This document shows, piece by piece, positions 18,697-26,496 of a stretch of DNA of 64,000 nt (the first letter of the stretch is position 1; every line of letters begins with the position of its first letter). The DNA comes from PALSA-1353 sp050012375. Its GTDB lineage: Bacteria; Planctomycetota; Phycisphaerae; Tepidisphaerales; Tepidisphaeraceae. The translations under genes and the position numbers were made by a program. The stretch lies in the NCBI GenBank assembly GCA_050012375.1, contig JBEKHH010000004.1, forward strand, positions 62,001 through 126,000, given 5' to 3'. The notes under the pieces are model-generated. The model searched no databases and was not told where the DNA came from. It worked only from the letters and a program-made list of their open reading frames with translations.

Positions 18697-19771
18697 TTGC
18701 AGAAGATTTACTCTTCGATTCTGTCGCTGACGATCGCGTCGCTGCTTTGCGCGCAATCGGCCGCCCGGGCGGACAATCCCGTGGCGCCGTTCGTGGATTC
18801 GCAGACCAACGGGGTGATCTATGTTGACACCTCCACCGTCGATATGGATCAGATTGACGCCTGGCAGCAAAAGGCCATCGCATCGGCCGACATCGCCGAC
18901 CCGGCGGAAAAAGCCCGCGCGGAAAAGAGCGCCCAGAGCAAGATCGCCGGGACTCGAAAATGGATCTCCGATTTCAAGGCGGCCGGCGGAAAGGACCTAT
19001 ACGTCGTTGTTTCGCTGGGCGGGATAATGCAGGGCGAACCCGGCGGGGTGGTCATTCCGCTGAACGGGGCCAATCCCGATGGGCTGGCCAAGATTTTCAA
19101 TCCGAGAGGCAATCCGCCGCCGGCGGACGCGAACGATCCCCAAGCCGCGCAGAGGCAGCGGATGCAACCGATGACCGCGGTGGTCGGCACTTCGATGGTT
19201 TTGTCCACCGGGGCGGGCCTGGAGAAACTCAAGACGCCATTCGAGCGAACCGCGTCCGGACCTGTCTGACGCGCTGTCGGCGGGCGGGGACGCGCCGTTT
19301 CGGGTGGCGTTTGTGCCCTCGTCGCTCCGGAACAACCTGTTCATCGCGGCGATGATGAACGCCGGCCGCGGCCCCGGTGGCTCGCAGCCTCCGTTTGCCG
19401 ATCCACAATGGGATGCCGTCACCTGGGTTTCCATCTCCGTCTCCCCGCCGCCCAAGGCATCGGGCAACTGCACCATACAGTGCAAGGATGCCGATTCGGC
19501 CGCCGCGCTGGTTGACCTCGTCAACAAGAAAATTCAGGCCGGCAAAGACGATCCGGCGCAGCGCGGGAATATCAGCGCGGAAGATTACGGCAAGCTTTCC
19601 GTCGCCATGAAGCCGAAGGTGGATGGCTCGCAGGTCGTGATCGCCATTGACCAGGACACGATGGACAACGTCGTCGGGCCGCTGCTGTTCAAAGCCACGC
19701 AGCGCAATCAGGCGGGCCGCGGCGGCCCCGGCGCTGCCCCGCCGGCGCAGCCGGACAACAACGGCATGTGA
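18697..19771 (+). pseudogene. Secreted hypothetical protein split by a frameshift
   Basis: The first frame (18697-19269) starts at a TTG with GAGGAGG 5 bases ahead and encodes a signal peptide (LSLTIASLLCAQSAARAD) and 190 residues, ending in an unlikely tail. The second frame continues with RPDLSDALSAGG and FRVAFVPSSLRNN and runs to 19771 (QPDNNGM). Dropping one base near 19249-19255 would join the two into a protein of about 357 residues. The downstream half keeps good codon structure, so the break is recent, programmed, or a sequencing/assembly error. No domain was recognised. The C-terminal part is rich in Gly, Ala and Pro. A terminator follows at 19797-19826. Confidence 0.75.
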
Positions 19772-19796
19772 ACGGCCAATCCACGCAATTTTTCGA

Positions 19797-19826
19797 ATCG
19801 GGCGTCCGGGCGGCGCCGATTTTTTG
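19797..19826 (+). terminator. Rho-independent terminator
   Basis: The stem ATCGGGCG pairs with CGCCGAT with a single bulged G, around a 9-base loop, and is followed by six T. It lies 26 bases after the end of the frameshifted secreted-protein gene and before the transaldolase gene. Confidence 0.65.
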
Positions 19827-19880
19827 CAATGTCTTTCCCGCGCCGAGGGAATACAATCCCCCAAATCATGGAGAAGCGAT

Positions 19881-20939
19881 ATGTCTCTTAAATCATTGAT
19901 CGCGACGGGAACGAAACTCTGGCTGGATTCCATCGAACCGGAGCTGGTTCGCCGCAACCGCGCCCTGGGCGCCACCGGGGCAACTTCCAATCCCATCATC
20001 GTCTCGGACATCCTCAAGTCCGGCTCGCAGGATGAGATGTTGACGTCCCTGATGGACCGGAACCCCGGCGACGAATCGCTGGCGTGGGCAATGACCGACA
20101 AGCTTGTGGCCGATGCCCAGGCGGTGTTCCGTCCGGTGTGGGAGCAAACGCGCGGCAACGACGGATACGTGAGCTTTGAACTCGATCCGCTGCTGGAAGA
20201 TATTCAGTTGGCCCCGAAATCCATCGCCGAGCGCACGCGGCGATATGTCGAGCTGGGCAAGAAATGGGCCGCCGGACACAAAAACCGGATGATCAAGGTC
20301 CCGGCGACTGCCGCGGGGCTGGCGGCGGTCGAGGAGCTTGCCGCCGCGGACGTCACGCTCAACGTCACGCTGATTTTCTCCGAGCGGCAGTACAAGATCG
20401 CCCGCGACAACGTCTGGCGCGGCGCGCAGCGCCGCAAGACGGGCCTGGCGGGCTTCAAGAGCGTGTACAGCATCTTCGTCAGCCGAGTCGATGTTTACAC
20501 CGAAAAGAACGTGCCCACGTTGTCGGCGGCGGCACAGGGACAAGTCGGCATCGTCAATGCCAAGCGTCTGTGGCAGCTCAATCAGCAGTTCTGGAACGAC
20601 AAGCATCTGCCGCTGCAACAGGAAATCATCTTCGCCAGCACGGGAACCAAGAAGCCGAGCGAGCCGGCGGACAAATACGTCGAGGCGCTGGCGGGCAGCG
20701 ACATTCAGACCAATCCTCCGGCCACCAACGATGCGGTGGAGAAGCTTCACAAGAGCTATAGCCGCAGGGTGGACCAGATGCCCGCTAAGGCGATCCTGGA
20801 CGAGATCGACGCCAAGGTGGATCAGCAGAAGATGGAAGAGACGCTGATGTCGGAGGGGGCGGCGAAGTTTGCCGATCCGCACAAGGCGCTTCTGAAGCAG
20901 ATCAAGGAAAAGCGATCGCTGCTGGCGGCGGCGAAATGA
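19881..20939 (+). CDS. tal: Transaldolase
   Basis: 352 residues from the ATG at 19881, with GGAGAAG just ahead; the open frame extends further upstream but is not needed. The family block LWLDSIEPELVRR and GATSNPIIV are near the N-terminus. The Schiff-base lysine lies in MIKVPATAAGLAAVEEL, followed by VTLNVTLIFSERQY. Transaldolase moves a dihydroxyacetone unit between sedoheptulose 7-phosphate and glyceraldehyde 3-phosphate in the pentose phosphate pathway. The C-terminal helical part (ASTGTKKPSEPADKYVEAL) resembles the longer transaldolases found next to glucose-6-phosphate dehydrogenase. The stop overlaps the start of the TIM-barrel gene (ATGA), so the two are coupled. Confidence 0.93.
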   Translation: MSLKSLIATGTKLWLDSIEPELVRRNRALGATGATSNPIIVSDILKSGSQDEMLTSLMDRNPGDESLAWAMTDKLVADAQAVFRPVWEQTRGNDGYVSFELDPLLEDIQLAPKSIAERTRRYVELGKKWAAGHKNRMIKVPATAAGLAAVEELAAADVTLNVTLIFSERQYKIARDNVWRGAQRRKTGLAGFKSVYSIFVSRVDVYTEKNVPTLSAAAQGQVGIVNAKRLWQLNQQFWNDKHLPLQQEIIFASTGTKKPSEPADKYVEALAGSDIQTNPPATNDAVEKLHKSYSRRVDQMPAKAILDEIDAKVDQQKMEETLMSEGAAKFADPHKALLKQIKEKRSLLAAAK

Positions 20940-21844
20940 GCGGATCGTCCGTCAAGACGCAACGGCTGGGAATCGTTGCCGCGGCGATTGAACATGATCT
21001 TCGCGCCGCCGCCGGGTCCGCCCGCAGCCTTGGCTTCGCCGCATTGCAACTCGATATTCGGCTGGGGGAACTCGATCTGACGCGCCTGTCGCAAAGCGGC
21101 CGCCGCGAAGTACGCTCCATTCTCCGATCCAGAGATTTGGACCTGGCGGGTTTGCGATTCGACCTCGGGGCCAACGGCCTGGCCGCCGGCGCTGACATCG
21201 ACGCCGCGCTGGACGGCATCGAAAAAGTCCTGCAAGCCGCGGCCGGATTGGAGTGTTCACTGGTCTGCATCGACGTGGGCCCGCTTCCCGCCCCGCCAGC
21301 GGCGGTAAAGCCCCAATCGCCAATTTCCCCTGAAATAGCGGGCGACATCCTCGTCCCCGCGGCGCGGCGGGAGAAGGCGCAAAACATTGGGGCGAAGGTT
21401 GATCCAGAATTCGCGGCATCGGTGGACGGCGCGCTGGCCGAACTCGGCCGCCGGGCCGACCGGCACGGCATCATCCTCGCGCTGCGCAGCGATTTGGCTG
21501 GCTTCGCCGCGCTCGAGCGCGCCTTGAAAGTCGCCGCGTGTCCGTGGTTCGGCATCGATCTCGATCCCGTGGCGATTCTGCGCGACGATTGGGATCGTGA
21601 CGAAATCTTCTCTCGCCTGGGCGAGGCGATTCGCCACGTGCGCGGCCGGGATGCGCTGCTGGGCGCCGACCGGCGCACCAAGCCCGCCGCCGTCGGTCAC
21701 GGCTCGGTGGAATGGGAGCGAATGCTCAACGATCTCAAAGCGGCCGGATACGACGGATGGATCACGCTCGATCCGATGGAATTGCCGAATCGAAGCGCCG
21801 CCGCGGCAAGCGGCGCGGCCGCATTGGGACGACTTATTCAATAA
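20936..21844 (+). CDS. Sugar phosphate isomerase/epimerase-like TIM-barrel protein
   Basis: 302 residues of the xylose-isomerase-like/AP endonuclease 2 superfamily: FAALQLDIRLGELDL near the start, GIDLDPVAIL in a later strand and the C-terminal GYDGWITLDPMELPN typical of the last barrel strand. The middle carries a variable loop (PPAAVKPQSPISPE). It probably acts on a sugar or sugar phosphate, and the coupling to transaldolase supports a carbohydrate role. The 3' end (from 21731) and about 100 bases beyond the stop are duplicated, diverged but still in frame, at 23054-23261 on the far side of an inserted LysE gene. The present 3' end may therefore have been supplied by the insertion. Confidence 0.85.
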   Translation: MSGSSVKTQRLGIVAAAIEHDLRAAAGSARSLGFAALQLDIRLGELDLTRLSQSGRREVRSILRSRDLDLAGLRFDLGANGLAAGADIDAALDGIEKVLQAAAGLECSLVCIDVGPLPAPPAAVKPQSPISPEIAGDILVPAARREKAQNIGAKVDPEFAASVDGALAELGRRADRHGIILALRSDLAGFAALERALKVAACPWFGIDLDPVAILRDDWDRDEIFSRLGEAIRHVRGRDALLGADRRTKPAAVGHGSVEWERMLNDLKAAGYDGWITLDPMELPNRSAAAASGAAALGRLIQ

Positions 21845-21943
21845 GCCCGGATTCCCCGGATGGCCGTGAACGCCGCATATAACGAATTGTCGTTTGACCG
21901 CACAAATGCGGAGTTTTCTCGAAGTTGATGAGACGAAGTCCGG
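21731..21943 (+). repeat. Direct repeat A: 3' end of the TIM-barrel gene plus downstream flank
   Basis: About 210 bases from within the TIM-barrel gene to GACGAAGTCCGG after its stop. It matches 23054-23261 in the same orientation with scattered substitutions and a small gap, over both the coding end and the non-coding flank. Copies A and B flank the LysE-type exporter gene. Confidence 0.85.
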
Positions 21944-21958
21944 CGAAGAAAAACGAAG

Positions 21959-21975
21959 TGACATCCACCGTTTCC
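21959..21975 (+). repeat. 17-base motif GTGACATCCACCGTTTC, left copy
   Basis: Identical to 22966-22982 (same strand). The inner 15 bases recur inverted at 23033-23047. The left copy lies 16 bases after direct repeat A, so the three motif copies mark both ends of the inserted LysE segment. Confidence 0.75.
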
Positions 21976-22131
21976 CCCTGGCGTGCCGAGCGGAAATGCA
22001 AGGTTGGACAATGAGTTGAGAGCAGCCCACAATCACGTACCGCCGGTTAGACAGAAGCGGACAGTCCGCCTTTGCCGGATCAGACAGACTGTCCAACCAT
22101 TGTTAGGAAACACAAGGCTCCGGTGTCTGTC

Positions 22132-22773
22132 ATGGAACTTTTTTGGTCAGGCTTTTTGGTGTCGCTTTCATTGTGCTTGGATTTGGGGTTGGTCAACGTC
22201 GCTGCGATGCGCGCCGGAGTTCAAGCAGGGGCGGTTTGTTCCTTTGCTCTTGGAGCAGGTTCATGTTTTGGCGATCTGTTCTACGCCATTCTCGCCTTGC
22301 TTGGGGTATCCGCGCTATTGGGTTTTCCAGCGGTACGCTGGTGCTTATGGCTCGGTGGGAGCGCTATCCTGATGTATTTTACCTTGAAGATGTTTCGGGA
22401 TTTCCTCTGCCCGGAAAAGATTGAGGCGTTAAGCGGCGCGGAAAAAGCGGACAAACAGACAGCGGCGGTTTGTTTTGTGCAAGGATTTGGCATAGCCCTC
22501 GCGTCGCCCTCTGCGATGGTATGGTTTGCCAGCATCGGTGGAGCAGTTATTGCCACAACAGCGCAGGCGGATGGCGCTCGGACGTGGCTGTTCTTCTGTG
22601 GTTTTTTTTGCAGCGGTCTTCTGTGGTCTCTATTCGTTGCCATAGTCAGCGCCCAAGGGCGCCGATTGGGCGTCCGGTTTATTCGCGGCTTTGCTTTGCT
22701 GTCTGCGGCTGCGTTCGCTTGGCTGGCCGTTAAAGTATTTCTCGCCGGCTATCGGTCATTGGTGATTCATTGA
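22132..22773 (+). CDS. LysE/RhtB-type exporter (inserted cassette gene)
   Basis: 213 residues, nearly all hydrophobic, with six likely membrane segments. The family features are the N-terminal FLVSLSLCLDLGLVNVAAMR, a central cytoplasmic loop (CPEKIEALSGAEKADK), FGIALASPSAMVWF and a C-terminal helix. LysE-type carriers export amino acids or related small molecules. The ATG at 22132 was chosen; a GTG at 22123 has AAGG 5 bases ahead and is possible. The sequence is less GC-rich than its neighbours. It sits alone between the two direct repeats and is followed by an attC-like structure (22789-22896), which suggests recent acquisition as a single-gene cassette. Confidence 0.85.
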   Translation: MELFWSGFLVSLSLCLDLGLVNVAAMRAGVQAGAVCSFALGAGSCFGDLFYAILALLGVSALLGFPAVRWCLWLGGSAILMYFTLKMFRDFLCPEKIEALSGAEKADKQTAAVCFVQGFGIALASPSAMVWFASIGGAVIATTAQADGARTWLFFCGFFCSGLLWSLFVAIVSAQGRRLGVRFIRGFALLSAAAFAWLAVKVFLAGYRSLVIH

Positions 22774-22788
22774 CGGCATGAAAGAGCC

Positions 22789-22896
22789 GCCTAACCAGGT
22801 GCTCGACCCAACAGCCCTGAGCGCCGTGTTTGGCGTTTCTGCGCATTCCTGGCTCGCGGCGGCGCTCATGGCCGTCACTCAGCTTGGTCGTTGGAT
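22789..22896 (+). repeat. Imperfect palindrome resembling an integron attC site
   Basis: It begins 15 bases after the LysE stop with GCCTAAC (fits RYYYAAC) and ends with GTTGGAT (fits GTTRRRY), 108 bases apart. Between them 22811-22826 pairs with 22860-22875 in 14 of 16 positions, nine of them contiguous. Position directly after a promoterless single gene also fits a gene cassette. The outer boxes pair only partly, and no integrase gene is in the window. Confidence 0.45.
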
Positions 22897-22963
22897 TGAC
22901 GAAGAGGTGTAGGAAGAAACGGCGAAACAAAGAATGGTGAGAAAAGGTGGAAAAGGTGAGAGA

Positions 22964-23047
22964 CGGTGACATCCACCGTTTCGGATAGCTGTGCTTGCGG
23001 TGAGAGCATGAAATGAGGAATTGTGGTAGACGCGGTGGATGTCACCG
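22964..23047. repeat. 15-base perfect inverted repeat at the right cassette boundary
   Basis: CGGTGACATCCACCG (22964-22978) and CGGTGGATGTCACCG (23033-23047) are exact reverse complements. The left arm is also part of the 17-base direct repeat found at 21959-21975. The right arm touches the start of direct repeat B. Confidence 0.75.
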
Positions 23048-23053
23048 TTTCCC

Positions 23054-23261
23054 GACCTCGAAGCCGCAGGATACACCGGCTGGATCACGCTCGATCCGAT
23101 GGAATTGCCGAATCGAAACGCCGCAGGCGGCGCGGCCGCATTGGGACGACTCGTTCAATAAACCCGGATTTCCCGGATGGCCGTGGACTCCACACGTATA
23201 ATGAATTGTCGAGTGACCGCGCAAATGCAGCTTCTCTCGACGTTGAGGAGACGAAGTCCGG
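23054..23261 (+). repeat. Direct repeat B: displaced 3' end of a TIM-barrel gene plus flank
   Basis: It still encodes an in-frame C-terminus (DLEAAGYTGWITLDP, then PNRNAAGGAAALGRLVQ and stop at 23160) matching the last residues of the 20936-21844 product, without a start or the rest of the gene. The match continues about 100 bases after the stop. This is a gene fragment, best read as the original or a foreign 3' end displaced by the insertion. Confidence 0.8.
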
Positions 23262-23504
23262 AGAACCCAATGGGCAGCAAGGAGACCCTTCGGATGGGTG
23301 GCAGTCTCAAGCCCGAAATCCGGGGCGATGACGGCCGTTTGTTCGCGCGTAGTTGGGAAAGGGTCGGAAGCGTCAAAATGGAGAGCCTAGCTTTCCAAAT
23401 CTTAGCGCTTGTGGCGGTCGCAAAACAAGAAAAAAGTTTGACCAAGGTCCAAACGTTGTTATGCTACGAGAAATGGCCGACGATATTCGTCCCTGGAGGG
23501 CCAT
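23262..23504. other. Leader region of the glycosyltransferase gene
   Basis: About 240 bases between direct repeat B and the WecG/TagA-like gene. There is no gene, no known riboswitch signature and no clear promoter that I can recognise. Confidence 0.4.
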
Positions 23505-24473
23505 ATGGGAAATGCCGGTCAATGCGCCGAAATATCTCAGCCCCTTGTGGGGCTAAACGCTGACGAGCTAGCTCGGTTAGCAGAGGACGTCAAGAAATGG
23601 CCTCTCAAACCGGAACCAGTTCGTAAATTCCGCAAGAACGGAACTTACAACCGTTGGATGACTCTTAATCGTCCCACTACCAAGGATCGCGCTTACCGCC
23701 AAATTCTTGGCGTGCGATTTTTCGTCGGCAATGCACAGAAAGCTGTTGAAATCGGTGCGCGCGGCGGCCTCGTGGTCATGCCAGCCGCGCCGGCATTGCT
23801 CGAACTGATGCGTGACCGCGAGTATCGTCAAGCATTGTTGGGGGCAGACTTGGTGGTTACTGACAGCGGCTTCATGGTTAGGTTCTGGAACATGATGATG
23901 GGGGATAGCGTTCAGCGGGTTTCGGGTTTGAAGTATCTCAAACTTCTTCTTACGCGGCCGGAATTTCAGCAGCCGGGGGCGGCGCTCTGGATTATGCCGA
24001 CACAAACTTCCCTGGAGCGCTGTATTTACTGGCTGATGGCTCAAGGTCATCCCGTTCGACGGGAAGATTTTTATGTGGCTCCGAAGTATGCGGACAATGT
24101 TGCTGATGACGTCTTAGTCAAAATCGTCAACCAGTCCAAGCCCGCTCACGTGATCATTGGCGTGGGCGGAGGCGTTCAAGAGAAACTCGGCTTTTATCTG
24201 AAACGACATTGCGCATCCAAACCGGCGATTCATTGCATCGGAGCCGCCATCGGTTTTCTAACCGGAGATCAGGTGCGGATTCCCGATTGGGCGGATCAAT
24301 GGACCCTGGGCTGGCTTTTTCGATGTTGGGCAAATCCCGGTCGTTTTGTGCCGCGCTATGCAAAAGCATTCCAATTGTCGGCGGTTCTCTGTAAATATCG
24401 CACTCAATTGCCGGAATTGGAAAAGGCGGCATCCACGGATGACGTCTACTTAAGCCACACGCCCGCGCTATAA
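23505..24473 (+). CDS. WecG/TagA/CpsF-family glycosyltransferase
   Basis: 322 residues. After a variable N-terminal tail of about 65 residues the family core appears: ILGVRFFVGNAQKAVE, then ADLVVTDSGFMVRF (the conserved Asp-x-Gly/Ser region), IIGVGGGVQEKLGFYL and CIGAAIGFLTGDQVRIPDWA. The family (GT26) transfers N-acetylmannosaminyl or related sugars from a UDP donor onto lipid-linked carriers in wall teichoic acid, enterobacterial common antigen or exopolysaccharide synthesis. Here it stands alone, downstream of the cassette region, with no other surface-polymer gene adjacent. The N-terminus may be overextended; an internal start could apply. It converges on the desaturase gene. Confidence 0.85.
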   Translation: MGNAGQCAEISQPLVGLNADELARLAEDVKKWPLKPEPVRKFRKNGTYNRWMTLNRPTTKDRAYRQILGVRFFVGNAQKAVEIGARGGLVVMPAAPALLELMRDREYRQALLGADLVVTDSGFMVRFWNMMMGDSVQRVSGLKYLKLLLTRPEFQQPGAALWIMPTQTSLERCIYWLMAQGHPVRREDFYVAPKYADNVADDVLVKIVNQSKPAHVIIGVGGGVQEKLGFYLKRHCASKPAIHCIGAAIGFLTGDQVRIPDWADQWTLGWLFRCWANPGRFVPRYAKAFQLSAVLCKYRTQLPELEKAASTDDVYLSHTPAL

Positions 24474-24557
24474 CTGCACTTACTACATTCGCGCAAGACG
24501 GGGTCTCCTGGTAGACTCATGCCCGGAGCCGGCGCCAACCCCACTGCGACAACTCGA

Positions 24558-25730
24558 TCACGCGGCCGGCATTCGCGGCGCGATGGCCGGCGGACGCCCC
24601 ATCTCCACCAGAAAGTCGAAGTGGGACTTCACCGCCGAAAAGAATGACTTGTGAGCGCTGTAGCGCACGCCAAATTCCCGGCAGGCTTCCTCAACGACTT
24701 TTGACATCGCCGGATAATGGACGTGGCAAATCTTGTTGAACAAGTGATGTTCGATCTGGAAATTCAGCCCGCCCAGGAACCAGCAAAGGACCCGGTTGCC
24801 CCTGGCGAAATCCACCGTGGTTTCGACCTGATGCACGGCCCATTCGGTTTGCATGCGCTCGCCGCCGCCTTCAAGCGGGACAGGCACCGGGAAATCCGCC
24901 TCACCCACGCAGTGGGCGAGTTGAAACACCACGCTCAGAACGACCCCGCTGACAAACGCCGCCAAGGCGTAAACGCCCAGAACCGCCCACCAGCGATGCA
25001 GGAGCATCGGAATGACGAATGCCATGGAGAAGAAGACGACCTTGCCGGCGATGAAGAGGGCCAGGTCCTTACCCTTGGGCCGCGGGATTTTGTGCCCGCC
25101 GATGTAGCCGGTGTAGACCTGGTGGAAGTCGTCCACGAGGTGCCATTTGATGGCCAGGAATCCGTACAGAAGCCAGAGGTAAATGCCCTGGAGGCGATGG
25201 AACCAGTAGCGTTTCTGCTGAGGCGAGAGGCGGCCCAGGAATCCCAGGTTGATGTCGTCGTCCTGGCCGTTGACGTTCGGATAGGTGTGATGAATCGAAT
25301 TGTGTTTCCAATCCCAGAGGTAGGAGCTTCCACCCATCATATCGAGGGACAGGGCCATGATTTTGTTTACCCATGGACGCTCGGAATAGGCCCTGTGCCC
25401 GCCATCGTGCTGAATGTTGAAACCGATCGCCGCCACCGCAAGCCCGAGGATGACCGCCAGGGGCACAGCCGACAACCAGCTCGTTGAGACGAACAGCAGC
25501 AGGAAATAGGCCGAGAAGAACCAGGCCAGAATGGTCGCGGTCTTGAAGTACATCTGGGGGCAATCGCGGCGAGGCCGGCCGGTCTGCTCGAAGTACGCAT
25601 CCACGCGTTTGCGCAGCTCGCGCAGAAAACGGTCGCTGCCGTTGAATTTGAGTTTCGGCGGAGGACGCAGCCGAGCGTCGGTTGCCGCGGGAATGAAGTC
25701 TTCAGTGGCTTCTGGCGTCGGACTCGTCAT
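24558..25730 (-). CDS. Membrane fatty acid (acyl-CoA/front-end) desaturase
   Basis: 390 residues from the ATG at 25730, chosen because GGAG lies 9 bases ahead; the open frame begins 19 codons earlier. The three histidine boxes that bind the di-iron centre are present: HDGGH, HNSIHH (inside WKHNSIHHTYPN) and QIEHH (FQIEHHLFNKICHVHYP). Four membrane helices lie around them. The QxxHH third box is typical of front-end or linoleoyl-CoA-type desaturases, which place double bonds toward the carboxyl end. The fused cytochrome b5 domain of eukaryotic relatives is absent, so an external electron donor is expected. It probably tunes membrane lipid fluidity. Confidence 0.93.
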   Translation of the reverse strand: MTSPTPEATEDFIPAATDARLRPPPKLKFNGSDRFLRELRKRVDAYFEQTGRPRRDCPQMYFKTATILAWFFSAYFLLLFVSTSWLSAVPLAVILGLAVAAIGFNIQHDGGHRAYSERPWVNKIMALSLDMMGGSSYLWDWKHNSIHHTYPNVNGQDDDINLGFLGRLSPQQKRYWFHRLQGIYLWLLYGFLAIKWHLVDDFHQVYTGYIGGHKIPRPKGKDLALFIAGKVVFFSMAFVIPMLLHRWWAVLGVYALAAFVSGVVLSVVFQLAHCVGEADFPVPVPLEGGGERMQTEWAVHQVETTVDFARGNRVLCWFLGGLNFQIEHHLFNKICHVHYPAMSKVVEEACREFGVRYSAHKSFFSAVKSHFDFLVEMGRPPAIAPRMPAA

Positions 25731-26269
25731 ATCGATTCGCTCCAATTCATCTCCGTGAAGATATCTCACGCGCGGCGGGTCACGCAAGCCCGAAATGGGA
25801 TGCGCGGGCTCGCATGGAGAAAGAATTTCACGTCATGATATCGTTCATAGTGCTCGCCGACAAACATAAATCCGCCCCTGGCGACATAGCGCGATCAAAA
25901 TAAATGATTCGGCGTCATCGAGCTGCTTCGGCCGTTGATGTACTCGCGAAACTTGGAGTCAGAAAACTTGTTACGGCTTTCGAGCGCGGCACTGCGCGAA
26001 ATTTTTCACGGGCCCTGTTAGCCCATTTCCAGCAATAATCGACTGAATCCAAGGGATGTTTATACCGTGAAAACAGGCTGTTTTTGCGGCCCGGACCGCT
26101 TTTCTTATCCCATCTTCCCAGGGCGAACTCGTGGCAAAGGAATCATCGGAATCATCGCTGGCTTAAACGGCTGGCGGACGCCCTGTTTGGGCCGCAAATG
26201 CCTGCGCTTTCCATCAAGGGATCTCAAGCCTCGGCCGATCCTCCTCGCGTTGCCATTAACGGGAGACCC
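25731..26269. other. Intergenic stretch, nothing recognised
   Basis: About 540 bases upstream of the desaturase gene and before a small plus-strand gene. No RNA gene, repeat or family-like frame was recognised. It should hold the desaturase promoter. Confidence 0.4.
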
Positions 26270-26485
26270 ATGCCAATCAAGCGGACGCACATTTACCGCG
26301 GACACGCGATCGTTCACCAGGTTTTCGTCAGCGATCTAACGGAGGACACGATCGAGCGATTCCTCGTCAGCCAGCCCGGCAAGCACAAGCACATCTGTGC
26401 CACATCGACGCTGCTCGAGGCCAAGGCACTGGTGGATGAACGTCTGGCCCCTTCAACAGCGAGCTACGCCGTCGATTCCGCGTGA
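26270..26485 (+). CDS. Small hypothetical protein
   Basis: 71 residues from the ATG at 26270, with GGGAG 4 bases ahead; the open frame is longer, but the N-terminal extension looks non-coding. The compact part reads RTHIYRGHAIVHQVFVSDL, then TIERFLVSQPGKHKHICATS and a final helix LLEAKALVDERL. It looks like a small alpha/beta protein with His-rich surface positions. I do not recognise the family. It converges on the CcsA gene, with the two stops about 10 bases apart. Confidence 0.55.
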   Translation: MPIKRTHIYRGHAIVHQVFVSDLTEDTIERFLVSQPGKHKHICATSTLLEAKALVDERLAPSTASYAVDSA

Positions 26486-26496
26486 AGGCGGCGGCT

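Noticed and set aside
22003..22097. Second attC-like site upstream of the LysE gene
   Set aside because: GTTGGAC and GTCCAAC are present as an inverted pair, but in the order opposite to that of an attC site.
23280..23500. Riboswitch upstream of the WecG/TagA-like gene
   Set aside because: The short GC-rich pairings do not match any conserved aptamer core that I can recognise.
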